A stretch of 64,000 bases of DNA from E44-bin32 sp034430615 (GTDB lineage: Bacteria; Chloroflexota; Anaerolineae; Anaerolineales; E44-bin32). The stretch lies in assembly GCA_034430615.1 (NCBI GenBank), contig DAOUEJ010000026.1, positions 4,820 through 68,819 of the forward strand. The letters are read 5' to 3'. A model generated the notes under the pieces. The model was not told the origin of the DNA and ran no database searches. It worked only from the letters and a program-made list of their open reading frames with translations. Position 1 is the stretch's first letter, and the number at the start of each line of letters is the position of its first letter. Shown here in pieces: positions 9,300 to 18,114 of this stretch. The translations under genes and the position numbers were made by a program.

Positions 9300-9746
9300 A
9301 TGCTTACACGCGAAACATTCGAGAATGACTTGAAGGACGCAATGCGTTCTGGTGACCAGGTGAGGAAGCGCACCTTGCGCCTGTTGCTCACCTCCGCGAA
9401 GCTGGCCGAGGTCGCCACCAAACAACCACTAACAGAGCCAGACCTCCTTGGGCTAATAGCCAAGGAGATCAAATCTCGTCAGGAGAGCATCGAGGAAGCC
9501 CGGCAGTATCAACGCCAGGACCTTGTCGATTCGAACCAGGCCGAGATCGAGGTTCTACAGGCCTACCTGCCACCTGCGTTGACGACGCAGGAACTCACGG
9601 ATCTGATCAAGTCGGTCATCGAGCAAACTGGCGCCACATCTCAAGCCGATATGGGGAAGATCATGAAGGAGTTGATGCCCAGGCTCCAGGGGCGCGCGGA
9701 CGGTAAGGCCGCCAGCAACATCGTCCGCGATCTACTGGCCTCCTGA
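9300..9746 (+). CDS. yqeY: GatB/YqeY domain protein
   Basis: A 148-residue YqeY family protein, the normal stand-alone length. It begins MLTRETFENDLKDAMRSGD. Family features are RTLRLLLTSAK, the EEARQYQRQDLVD helix, LQAYLPPALT, and the C-terminal MGKIMKELMPRLQGRADGK tail related to the GatB tail that contacts tRNA. It may assist tRNA-dependent amidation, but no activity is established for stand-alone YqeY. The frame is open 21 codons further upstream; ATG 9300 is chosen because it matches the family N-terminus and follows the TATAAT box. Confidence 0.9.
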   Translation: MLTRETFENDLKDAMRSGDQVRKRTLRLLLTSAKLAEVATKQPLTEPDLLGLIAKEIKSRQESIEEARQYQRQDLVDSNQAEIEVLQAYLPPALTTQELTDLIKSVIEQTGATSQADMGKIMKELMPRLQGRADGKAASNIVRDLLAS

Positions 9747-9756
9747 GCAACATGGG

Positions 9757-11910
9757 ATGGATGATCCTAATCTTTCCACACCTAGTCCACTAGCCAGGCT
9801 CCGCCAGGCTTTTAATGCGGTCCGGTTGTGGCTGATCCTCTTGCTAGGTGTAGTAGGAACCATCGTTGCGATCTCACTCCCGATCAACGCCCAAGGCCAA
9901 GCTTTTGGGCTCCAGCTTGGTGATGTCGTCCAGCAAGATATCCTCGCTCCATATGACCTCTCCTACGTAAGTGATATCCTCACCGAACGAGCTCGCACAA
10001 CCGCTGCCGAGAATGTCTCACAGGTTTACGATCCACCCGACAACCAGGTGGCACGGGAACAGCTTGACCTGCTACAATCTTCCTTGAGCTTCATCAACTC
10101 AGTCCGAAAAGATAGTTACGCGAATCCTGAACAGAAAACCGGTGATCTTTCTCAATTGATCGCTGTCAAGCTCGCTCCTGAGGATCAACTACAAATCCTG
10201 GATCTACCGGAAAGTCAGTGGCTGAATGTCTCGGCCGAGTCGCTTTCGGTGCTTGAGCAGGTCATGCAAAGTGAGATCCGCCCTGGTATCTTGGAAGAAG
10301 CCCATCGCACCATCCCCGCCCTGGTGAGCATCTCACTCCCTGAAGACCAAGCCCATCTTGTGGATGTCATCGTCCCGGATCTGGTTGTGCCGAATTCGCT
10401 TCCCAACGCGGAGGCCACGCAGCAACTACGGACCAGCGCGCAGGAAGCTGTGGGGCCGGTGACGAGGACCTACTCGCAGGGTGAGACAATCGCAAATCGG
10501 GGCGAAATTATTTCCAGCCTGGAGCTGGAAGCCTTGCGTGAATTCGATCTGTTGAAAGCACCCAATCCCTGGCAGACGATTGCCTTCAATTCTCTGCTGG
10601 TTGTGATGCTTGCCGGTGCCTTCTTACTCTTCAGCATCCGGACCCAGGGGGTGTTGATCACCCGACCTAATCTTGCGTTAACCGTGAGCATCCTCTTCAT
10701 CCTTATTGGCCTCGTGATGCAGCTCATGATCGCAGGCCGGACGGTCCTGCCTTATGTCTTCCCGGCGGCGACCCTGCCAATCCTGATGACGGTCTTCTTC
10801 AGCCCGGGTATGGGCGTCATGACCGCGCTTGTTATCGGAGCCTTGGCGGGCTATCTCGCCCCGAACGGCCTCGAGCTAGCCTTGTATGTCATGATGAGCG
10901 GGGTCCTGGCTTCGCTCATGATCGGACGGGCTGAGCGTCTGGGCGCATTTATCTGGGCTGGAATAGCAGCTTCAGTAGGGGCAGCGCTGGTTATCATCCT
11001 CTTCCGGATCCCTGACCCCGCCACCGATATCATTGGGAAGGCTTCGTTATTGGGAGCTTCGATCGCCAGTGGATTGCTGGCCACAAGCCTGGGTTTCGGT
11101 TTACTGCTCGTAATCGGCAACCTGATTGGTCTGACGACCAGCTTGCAGTTGATCGAACTCTCCCGTCCTGATCATCCGCTCCTGCAGCAGATTCTGGTCA
11201 ACTCCCCCGGGACCTACCAGCACAGTCTGCAGGTGGCGAACCTGGCCGAACAAGCCGCGCGGGCGATCGGCGCTAATCCACTCCTAACGCGCGTGGGCGC
11301 CCTTTACCATGATGCGGGAAAAACACTGCGTCCACAGTTTTTCATCGAGAATCAAGTAAGCGGGCATAATATCCATGAGCAGCTCGATCCCAAGACAAGC
11401 GCTGACATTATCCTTGCCCATGTGCGCGAGGGGCAAGACCTCGCCCGGAAATACCGCATACCACAGAGCATACGATCATTCATCACCGAGCATCATGGCA
11501 CGCTCGAAGCATCCTATCAATATCATGAAGCCGTAAAAGCCGCAGGTGGAGACGAGACAAAGGTTGACCGGCGTGACTTCACCTACCCTGGTCCCCGTCC
11601 AAGGTCACGCGAGACTGCTTTACTGATGCTGGCGGATGGGGTAGAAGCCGCTGCGCGCGGCGAGACCCCACAATCAGAGGAACAGATCGACAAGCTCGTA
11701 CGCTGGGTCATTGAAGACCGCCGGTCGAAAGGCCAGCTCGATCGGACCGAGCTGACGTTGAAAGACCTTGACACCATACGCCGTTCTTTCGTTGCCACGC
11801 TGAAAAATATTTACCACCCCCGCATCCGGTATCCACAAAACAACGGTACTATCAGTGAGGAGCTCGATCCTTCACAGCCTTCACGCTCAACTCCGGCCGA
11901 TGAGTCATGA
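9757..11910 (+). CDS. pgpH: 7TM-HD family c-di-AMP phosphodiesterase (PgpH-like)
   Basis: A 717-residue membrane protein with the PgpH layout. A first TM helix is near residue 30. An extracytoplasmic 7TMR-HDED region runs to about 270, then a bundle of about seven TM helices (275-470). A cytoplasmic HD domain follows (about 485-690) with NSPGTYQHSLQVA, YHDAGK and ITEHHGT supplying the metal-binding His and Asp residues. Characterised members hydrolyse cyclic di-AMP. It sits directly before ybeY and dgkA, a common conserved arrangement in Gram-positive and Chloroflexota genomes. The stop overlaps the ybeY start (ATGA). Confidence 0.92.
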   Translation: MDDPNLSTPSPLARLRQAFNAVRLWLILLLGVVGTIVAISLPINAQGQAFGLQLGDVVQQDILAPYDLSYVSDILTERARTTAAENVSQVYDPPDNQVAREQLDLLQSSLSFINSVRKDSYANPEQKTGDLSQLIAVKLAPEDQLQILDLPESQWLNVSAESLSVLEQVMQSEIRPGILEEAHRTIPALVSISLPEDQAHLVDVIVPDLVVPNSLPNAEATQQLRTSAQEAVGPVTRTYSQGETIANRGEIISSLELEALREFDLLKAPNPWQTIAFNSLLVVMLAGAFLLFSIRTQGVLITRPNLALTVSILFILIGLVMQLMIAGRTVLPYVFPAATLPILMTVFFSPGMGVMTALVIGALAGYLAPNGLELALYVMMSGVLASLMIGRAERLGAFIWAGIAASVGAALVIILFRIPDPATDIIGKASLLGASIASGLLATSLGFGLLLVIGNLIGLTTSLQLIELSRPDHPLLQQILVNSPGTYQHSLQVANLAEQAARAIGANPLLTRVGALYHDAGKTLRPQFFIENQVSGHNIHEQLDPKTSADIILAHVREGQDLARKYRIPQSIRSFITEHHGTLEASYQYHEAVKAAGGDETKVDRRDFTYPGPRPRSRETALLMLADGVEAAARGETPQSEEQIDKLVRWVIEDRRSKGQLDRTELTLKDLDTIRRSFVATLKNIYHPRIRYPQNNGTISEELDPSQPSRSTPADES

Positions 11911-12368
11911 GCTACGATATAAACGTTCAAGCCGACCCCCCATACACGGGATCCGCCGGTGACGTCCGAAAAGCAGCCGAAGAGACCTTGAAGCACGTGA
12001 ACGCTCCGGCTGGGTCATTGAGCGTAATCCTCACCGACGAAAAAACACTCCAAGCTGCAAATAGACAATACGCTGGAATAGACGAAACCACGGATGTCCT
12101 CTCCTTCAGCGATGGTGAGAAGATGCCAGATGCTGAGGGGATCTACTTTGGTGATATCCTAATTGCGGTCCCAGTCGCTGAAAAACAAGCGCTACGACAG
12201 CAGCACCCGCTCCGGGAGGAATTGTGCCTGCTAACCATCCACGGCATTTTGCATCTCTTGGGTTACGATCACGGGGAGCAGATTGAGAAGGGTCTCATGT
12301 GGTCACAGCAAGGCGCAATTCTGACCAAACTCGACATCGACTCTTCCATGATGGGGATGACGCCTTGA
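11907..12368 (+). CDS. ybeY: Endoribonuclease YbeY
   Basis: A 153-residue YbeY metalloprotein involved in 16S rRNA maturation and ribosome quality control. The zinc site HGILHLLGYDH (H-x3-H-x5-H) is intact near residue 115, preceded by the TDVLSF and GDILIA strands. It starts within the stop of pgpH by a 4-base overlap and is followed immediately by dgkA, so the three are co-translated. Confidence 0.95.
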   Translation: MSYDINVQADPPYTGSAGDVRKAAEETLKHVNAPAGSLSVILTDEKTLQAANRQYAGIDETTDVLSFSDGEKMPDAEGIYFGDILIAVPVAEKQALRQQHPLREELCLLTIHGILHLLGYDHGEQIEKGLMWSQQGAILTKLDIDSSMMGMTP

Positions 12369-12751
12369 TCCCGGAGAGACGCGCCCGCTCGAGATTGCAC
12401 TCCTTCCGACATGCATTTTCGGGATGGTGGTATGTCATCCTGACTCAACGCAACGCCTGGATCCACATGCTGGCGACCCTGGTCGTCCTCAGCCTTGCCT
12501 TATGGTGCCGGCTGACTCCAGGCGATATTGCCATCCTGCTGCTTTCAATCGGTCTGGTTTGGACGGCGGAATTTGTCAACACAGCGCTGGAAGCGGTTGT
12601 CGATCTTGCAAGCCCCGAAATTCATCCACTGGCGCGAGTGGGCAAGGATGTCGGCGCCGCTGCTGTACTCATCGCCGCACTGCTATCCGTTCTCATCGGT
12701 ATCCTGATCCTCGGCCCGCCGATCGCGGAGCGACTGGGCTGGTTATCGTAA
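12365..12751 (+). CDS. dgkA: Undecaprenol/diacylglycerol kinase (DgkA type)
   Basis: A 128-residue integral membrane lipid kinase of the Gram-positive DgkA type, which mostly phosphorylates undecaprenol to feed the lipid carrier used by MraY and MurG. Three hydrophobic helices are visible. Conserved motifs are RNAWIH, EFVNTALEAVVDL with the catalytic glutamate, and KDVGAAAVLIAA. The chosen start is TTG at 12365, overlapping the ybeY stop as TTGA; an ATG at 12299 in the same frame would overlap ybeY by 70 bases and adds a segment not seen in the family. Confidence 0.88.
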   Translation: MIPERRARSRLHSFRHAFSGWWYVILTQRNAWIHMLATLVVLSLALWCRLTPGDIAILLLSIGLVWTAEFVNTALEAVVDLASPEIHPLARVGKDVGAAAVLIAALLSVLIGILILGPPIAERLGWLS

Positions 12752-12802
12752 GCCGACACAAGGTACAGAAAGATCACAATTGGCGATAGGCCAAATGCTG
12801 GA

Positions 12803-12831
12803 TTGCAGGCCGATTCGTTCTATGACATAAT
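12803..12831 (+). promoter_or_regulatory. Promoter of sensor kinase gene
   Basis: TTGCAG, 17-base spacer, CATAAT, ending 46 bases before the kinase ATG. This suggests the kinase is transcribed separately from pgpH-ybeY-dgkA. Confidence 0.5.
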
Positions 12832-12877
12832 TCCATGATATGTTGCAAGCCTAAAAACCGTTGCTGGAGTAAAGTGA

Positions 12878-15439
12878 ATGGTCGAGCAAGATTTACGCGG
12901 GAGCCAATATCAAGCAGCAACAACTTCATTTGACATTCATAACCCGATGCAGGCACTTGCCAGCCTGCTCCAGCTTACGTGCGACCTTCTTAAAACCGAC
13001 CGCGCGGCTCTTTATGAGATCAATGAGGAACAGGCCACCTTTCTCCCCCGGTTTGCGCATGGCATTTCTGTTGGCGAATTAGGCAACATCTCCACCAACG
13101 CCGACCATCCAGTCCTTCAGGAAGCCCTCCGTACCCAACGAGCAGCCAGCACGGATGGCGAGTCTGGCGCTCTCGGCCTGCCGCTCGGTCCAGGGATTGT
13201 CGGCTGCGCTCCCTGCATATCCGGCGGGAACATCGTCGGCCTGATCTTTATAGCCAGTGATAAGGGACTGGAATATCAGGATCTGGCGTTGGCCACACTC
13301 GAGATCCTTGCTGCACGGGCTGCAGAGATCTTTGCCCTGGCCAAGCAGTCAGCGAGCCAGAGCTACCTGTTCCACAAGCTTTCACTTCTATACCAGGCCA
13401 GTCATGCCATCACCGGGACGCGCGACCGACCAGAAGCGATCAAGCAAACAGCAGCCCACCTGCTCAAGGCAACATCGGCGGATATGTGCGAGGTGCTGAC
13501 CTTTGAGGATGGAAAGGGTGATACGACGCGCTTCAGACAGCAATTGGGTAAAAGCATGCAGCAGCACGTTGTGGAACTGTTCGCCGACAACATGCCCGAT
13601 TATCCAGTTCACCAAAAGGTGCTCAAAGAGCTAAAACCTGAGATCATCAGCCTTTCCCCGCCGCGCGGCCTGGCGAAGGATATCGCCATGCTCGAGGCCG
13701 AGGGGATTTCGACGGCGGTCGTACTTCCGCTCGCGATCCGCAACGAAGCGCTTGGGCTGGTCCGTTTGATGTACACGCAGCCCGGACGCAAAGTGAACGA
13801 CCAGGAACTCGAGCTAGCACAGGCAATCATCAACATCGGCGCAGTCGGCGTCCAGGACGCACTCCACTTCGAAACTGCCGAAGCCCGCGCCAACCAACTT
13901 CAGACGCTGGGCGATATCGGGCGCGAGATGACATCGACGCTTGATCTGGAGTCGGCGTTGCAGAAAGCGATGGAGCACACCCAGAACCTGCTCAAGGCCG
14001 AGGCGGTCGTGCTCTTCCTCCTTAACGATGACGGGGAGAAGCTTGTCCTCAAAGCAAGCGGCGGCGCTCGCCTGCGCATACGCGATGTCGCCATCAGGCT
14101 CGAGGAGGGCATCGCTGGCTGGGTTACGCGCAATAACAGCCCGCTGATCGTGAATGACGTGCGCAGCAACCCGTTGTATCACAGCGCCATCGACGGCCAA
14201 ACCGGTTTGCTCACCTCCTCAGTACTTTGCGTACCCCTCAATCGTCGGGGGGAGGTCACCGGGGTCATAGAGGCCATCAACCACCCACGCGGAAACTTTA
14301 CTGAAGCTGATCAGCAGCTCCTTTCGTCAGTCGCCTCCTGGGCTGCAATTGCCCTTGATAATGCGAGCCTTTTCCGCTCTGTCGCCGACGAACGCTCAAG
14401 ACTCGAGGCGACGCTGGTCGAAACCGCTGACGCGGTCGTCCTGACCGATAACAATGGACACATCATCCTCGTGAACAAGGCCGCGGGGCAGGCGTTTCGC
14501 ATCAATCCCGACCTGGCTGTTGGACGGCCGGCGATCGAGATTTTTGCTGGGCACCCACTCGGCGAACTCCTCATGGATGATGAGGCAACCTTTCCTACCA
14601 GCCTGGAAGTGACAACTCCGACGGAGCGCGTGTTATACGCGACTGTCAGCGACATCAGCGAAGTCGGCCGGGTGGCAGTGATGCAGGACATTACCGCCCT
14701 GAAACAGATCGACCGCATGCGCTCCCAGCTTCTTGGAACGGCTGCGCATGACTTGAAGAATCCGCTGAACGCGATCCGGCTTGGCGCCGATTTACTGAAT
14801 GATGCCCCACTAAGCGACCAGCAGCGCAAGGCGTTGAATATGATGCAGCGCGCCACGGACAGCATGACCAACCTGATCACCGGATTGCTCGAGACCATCC
14901 GCGTTGAATCGACCGCAAACCTGAGCTACGAGCCCTTCCAGGTCAATGATCTGGTCCGGCGGGCGATCGAAGATCTGCGGCCACTTTCGGATGACCGCAA
15001 GCAGACCATCCGCTTCGATCCCCCTGATGAAACGCTGCTCATCATCGGTGATCCGAGCCGGTTGAACTCGGTAATGACCAATTTGCTGAGCAACGCGATC
15101 AAGTTCTCTGGGGAGGGAGCCAAGATCGAGGTACGAGTGCGCTGGGATGATGAGGAAATCATTATCAGCGTCGTCGATGATGGCCCTGGCATCCCCGAAG
15201 ACGAAATCCCCCGGATTTTCGAACACCTCTACCGCGGCCGGATCACGGTCCAGGATCCCAACAATCCCATCGATGGCACCGGGTTGGGTCTGGCTCTAGC
15301 AAAAACAGTCGTCGAACAGCATGGTGGCAGGATCTGGGTTGTGAGCAAGGAAGACAAAGGCAGCACGTTCAGCTTCTCGATCCCACGTGAACAGACCCCC
15401 AAGACGGGTTCTCTGCGGCAGGATAAAGACGAGCGTTAG
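12878..15439 (+). CDS. Cytoplasmic hybrid-free sensor histidine kinase, GAFx3-PAS
   Basis: An 853-residue histidine kinase without TM helices. Domains in order: GAF about 25-155, GAF about 175-325, GAF about 345-495, PAS about 505-605 (DAVVLTDNNGHIILVNKAA), HisKA with the phosphoacceptor His624 in AAHDLKNPL, and HATPase with N box NLLSNAIKFS, G1 box DDGPGIPEDE and G2 box GTGLGLALAK. All kinase boxes look intact. GAF domains suggest sensing of a small cytoplasmic molecule, redox state or light, but no cysteine pattern marks a bilin site clearly. No response regulator gene is adjacent, so the kinase is an orphan here. Confidence 0.9.
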   Translation: MVEQDLRGSQYQAATTSFDIHNPMQALASLLQLTCDLLKTDRAALYEINEEQATFLPRFAHGISVGELGNISTNADHPVLQEALRTQRAASTDGESGALGLPLGPGIVGCAPCISGGNIVGLIFIASDKGLEYQDLALATLEILAARAAEIFALAKQSASQSYLFHKLSLLYQASHAITGTRDRPEAIKQTAAHLLKATSADMCEVLTFEDGKGDTTRFRQQLGKSMQQHVVELFADNMPDYPVHQKVLKELKPEIISLSPPRGLAKDIAMLEAEGISTAVVLPLAIRNEALGLVRLMYTQPGRKVNDQELELAQAIINIGAVGVQDALHFETAEARANQLQTLGDIGREMTSTLDLESALQKAMEHTQNLLKAEAVVLFLLNDDGEKLVLKASGGARLRIRDVAIRLEEGIAGWVTRNNSPLIVNDVRSNPLYHSAIDGQTGLLTSSVLCVPLNRRGEVTGVIEAINHPRGNFTEADQQLLSSVASWAAIALDNASLFRSVADERSRLEATLVETADAVVLTDNNGHIILVNKAAGQAFRINPDLAVGRPAIEIFAGHPLGELLMDDEATFPTSLEVTTPTERVLYATVSDISEVGRVAVMQDITALKQIDRMRSQLLGTAAHDLKNPLNAIRLGADLLNDAPLSDQQRKALNMMQRATDSMTNLITGLLETIRVESTANLSYEPFQVNDLVRRAIEDLRPLSDDRKQTIRFDPPDETLLIIGDPSRLNSVMTNLLSNAIKFSGEGAKIEVRVRWDDEEIIISVVDDGPGIPEDEIPRIFEHLYRGRITVQDPNNPIDGTGLGLALAKTVVEQHGGRIWVVSKEDKGSTFSFSIPREQTPKTGSLRQDKDER

Positions 15440-15517
15440 GTATCGTCACCCGAGTCATCTTCGCCGATCCCACCGGCAAGTAATTTTCGAACTCCCACGT
15501 AAAAGGAGATATGGAAG

Positions 15518-16369
15518 GTGCCCTCAACGAAATTTCGATTCGGAACCGTAGGCTCACCAAACTCAACCCCCAAGAAACCAGGGGGCTCGGTCGGGACGAT
15601 CCAGCATCTGGCAGAACAGGGTTTGCTTGCCTTTGAAATCGGCTGGGTTCGGTCTGTGCGCGTTTCGGAGAAAACCTGCGAAGCGATTCGCGAAGCCGCT
15701 GCCCAGTTTGACGTGGCCATCAGCGTTCACGCCCCCTACTACATCAACCTCAACGCGGACGTTGACGAATGGCCTAAAAGCCGCCAGCGCCTGATGGATG
15801 CTGCCCGGTATGGGTTTCTCGCCGGTGCAACGGACATCGTCTTCCATCCAGGCTCATACTTTGAACGGCCACCAAATGAGGTGCTCGAAGTAGTGATACC
15901 CCGTTTACGGGCCTGTATAGACGAACTCCAGGTTGAAGGAAATACGGCCATTCTCCGCCCGGAAACGATGGGCAAGGGAGCGATGCTGGGTTCACTCCAG
16001 GATACGCTGATGATGGCCTCCGAGCTTGAGCAGGTAGAACCGTGCCTTGATTTTGCCCACCTGCATGCTCGAACTGGCGACGGCAGCCTCAACTCGTACG
16101 CAGAATGGAAACAGGTCTTCCAGGAATACCAAGACGCCCTAGGGGTGAAATCCCTCCAACGCTTGCACTGCCATCTATCGGGGATTGAGTATTCTGAGAA
16201 GGGTGAGCAGAACCACCTCATGCTGGCTGAATCGGATTTCGATCTGACGGGTCTGATGAAGGCGCTCGGGGAGTTCAACTGCGGCGGCCGGATCCTGTGT
16301 GAGAGCCCGGAGATGGATGTTGATGCCCAATTGATCAAATCGGCCTGGCAGCATATCGCCACCGAGTGA
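15518..16369 (+). CDS. Endonuclease IV-like TIM-barrel protein
   Basis: A 283-residue xylose isomerase-like TIM barrel of the endonuclease IV (Nfo) family. The metal ligands expected for AP endonuclease IV are all traceable: HAPYYIN, FHPGSY, RPETMG, DFAHLHA, HCHLSG and CESPEMD. It would cut DNA at abasic sites using a trinuclear zinc site. GTG at 15518 is 8 bases after AAGGAG; an ATG at 15511 in another frame is too close to that site. The sequence is divergent from classic Nfo, so a related sugar-phosphate isomerase role is possible. Confidence 0.78.
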   Translation: MPSTKFRFGTVGSPNSTPKKPGGSVGTIQHLAEQGLLAFEIGWVRSVRVSEKTCEAIREAAAQFDVAISVHAPYYINLNADVDEWPKSRQRLMDAARYGFLAGATDIVFHPGSYFERPPNEVLEVVIPRLRACIDELQVEGNTAILRPETMGKGAMLGSLQDTLMMASELEQVEPCLDFAHLHARTGDGSLNSYAEWKQVFQEYQDALGVKSLQRLHCHLSGIEYSEKGEQNHLMLAESDFDLTGLMKALGEFNCGGRILCESPEMDVDAQLIKSAWQHIATE

Positions 16370-16439
16370 AGGGCATTCTTTATCCAACATCCACCTTATG
16401 AACCTCAACGTGGATGACCCGGTCTTTAGTGGGGGCAAG

Positions 16440-16770
16440 TTATATAAAATGTTGCTTGCGGATCCGAGGATCGATCGCAACCCGCAACCCGTAACCATGA
16501 AATTGAAGGCAACCGTGAGCAAGATCAGAGCCAGGTTTGGGAGCAGGATCAGGTAGGGGCTTGTCCATAAAGCGGGATATCCTGCGCAGATCATCACGCC
16601 CCAACTGGGTAGATCCAATCCGATCAAACCGCCCCGTGTTGTCACGTGGACCCCAAGGCCGATGAAACTCAGCGTCGCCTGCAGGAAGATAGTTCCGGGG
16701 ATGGCAATCGTCTCCGAAACGATCAAGGGGCCGATAATAATCAGCAGTAGGTGCATAGTAATACGACAAT
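16440..16770 (-). pseudogene. Decayed C-terminal fragment of DppC/OppC-type ABC permease
   Basis: The minus-strand frame encodes about 105 residues that align by eye to the last third of peptide transporter permeases: GPLIVSETIAIPG, ATLSFIGLGV, LPSWGVMI, and LLPNLALILLTVAFNF. A real DppC is about 290 residues; the N-terminal two thirds, including most TM helices, are missing, and the frame runs on without a stop into the antisense of the endonuclease IV gene. No transporter partner genes are nearby. It is best read as the relic of a deleted peptide ABC operon. Confidence 0.75.
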
Positions 16771-16796
16771 GCCATGCATACAGCATGGCATTGTCG
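16764..16796. repeat. Perfect 14-bp inverted repeat
   Basis: CGACAATGCCATGC, loop ATACA, then the exact complement. It lies at the broken 5' edge of the permease relic and 24 bases beyond the stop of the DUF5666-like gene, so it could be that gene's terminator (no T-run) or a scar of the rearrangement that truncated the permease. Confidence 0.7.
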
Positions 16797-16819
16797 ATCA
16801 CGGCAACAACTGAATCGAG

Positions 16820-18013
16820 TTACGCGCCGGGGGACGGATCCATACCACCTGCCGGCGGACGGGTCAATTCAGGAGTCTGCTCGAGTCCTGGCCTGGACTG
16901 CGGGCGGTTAGTGGGTGGAGATCCAGCCGCGATATGCCGTGCAAGCTGGCTGCCATCATCTTTCTTGCTGCCCGCAATCAGAGCGATCATCCCTGTCCGA
17001 AGATCTCCAAATCCCTGGATCGAGCCATCGCGCGATCGATATTGAGTTGAGTTATCGACAGAAAATGTCTTGTGCTCCCCGGAGCGTGTCTTGAGGGTGA
17101 TCGTACGGGCACCGAGGCTTACAATCCTCCCTGCTGCACGAACGTCCAGGCGCGGCCTCTCCGGGCGCTCCTCCGGTGTGCCAGTTGTGACCATCAAGGC
17201 AATTGCTGCCCCTTCGTCGGTTTTGATAGCCGCCACCAGCGCGCGCATTCCGGATTTGAGGTCGTGAATGCTCGTGATCGTTCCATCAGGACTGCGGAAC
17301 TGAGTCCGTTCGACAACATCAAAGGTAAATGCTTCACCCTCAGTAGTCGATAACGAGAAAGAGTCCTGACCAGGATTGACCTTCGCGATTTCACCGGTCA
17401 CTCGGAAAGCGTGCTCACGGAGTTCATCCAGCGAGCCAGCAGCGACGACCAACGCCACCCAGCCCTGATCCTCCGTATTCGCACCCACGACGAGGGCATC
17501 CATCCCGATTACAAGGTCAGCCAGTGAGGAAATCGAACCGTCCCGGTTGTTGAAGCTGGTCCGATCGATGACCGAAAAGCGGAACACTCGCCTGTCCTGG
17601 GTTTCAAGCCCAAAGCTTGAATCCTGCAGGTCTACAGCTGAGATCTTGCCCAGGACGCGTGCGGTTTCTGGGAGTTGATCGGAGGTAGCAATGGCTACAA
17701 GCGTTGCCTGGATCGTTCCCTCGTTTCGTTCATTGCCCCGAACGAAGGCTCGCATGCCTGTTTCGAGATCCACAAAACCCTCGACGGAACCGTCCGGGCT
17801 GCGGAATTCGGTTGCTCCGGTCACATGGATATGTACGTCACCTCCCGCAGCCGATCGTAGTGTGAATGTATTTCCGGGTAGATCGAGATGGGTGATCACG
17901 CCGACGACCCGTACCTGATTGCTGGGCGTGTCTTCCTGAGCCTGGGCAACCGTTACGGAGGAAAACAACACCAGGCTCAGCATCAGTATGACTTGCACAG
18001 TACGCTTCAACAT
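16820..18013 (-). CDS. Exported protein with four DUF5666-like repeats
   Basis: A 397-residue protein with a classic signal peptide (VILMLSLVLFSSVTVAQAQ, AxA cleavage). It is followed by four repeats of about 80 residues, each built as G-x-I, a hydrophobic strand, TEF/TSF/TQF/TQY, xxRDGSI or SPDGT, then DLxxGM-x-A. This is the DUF5666 (OB-like small beta barrel) pattern. The C-terminus is proline rich and disordered. ATG at 18013 has a strong AAGGAGG 6 bases upstream; the frame is open 17 codons further but lacks a ribosome site. Function is unknown; a surface or envelope role is inferred from the signal peptide. Confidence 0.75.
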   Translation of the reverse strand: MLKRTVQVILMLSLVLFSSVTVAQAQEDTPSNQVRVVGVITHLDLPGNTFTLRSAAGGDVHIHVTGATEFRSPDGSVEGFVDLETGMRAFVRGNERNEGTIQATLVAIATSDQLPETARVLGKISAVDLQDSSFGLETQDRRVFRFSVIDRTSFNNRDGSISSLADLVIGMDALVVGANTEDQGWVALVVAAGSLDELREHAFRVTGEIAKVNPGQDSFSLSTTEGEAFTFDVVERTQFRSPDGTITSIHDLKSGMRALVAAIKTDEGAAIALMVTTGTPEERPERPRLDVRAAGRIVSLGARTITLKTRSGEHKTFSVDNSTQYRSRDGSIQGFGDLRTGMIALIAGSKKDDGSQLARHIAAGSPPTNRPQSRPGLEQTPELTRPPAGGMDPSPGA

Positions 18014-18114
18014 GACAGACCTCCTTGAGATTAGCTTCATGTGTATTCTCAAGCAGGTCCGCAAATAATCGGTGATCGAAATGTAAAATGCCTGTAAAAC
18101 TACAAAAGCACTTT

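Noticed and set aside
15740..16360. Long minus-strand frames opposite the endonuclease IV-like gene
   Set aside because: The plus strand holds all expected metal ligands; the opposite frames are shadows caused by codon bias.
16175..16801. A 208-residue minus-strand frame as an intact gene
   Set aside because: Only the first half resembles a permease; the rest is antisense to the endonuclease IV-like gene and has no family character.
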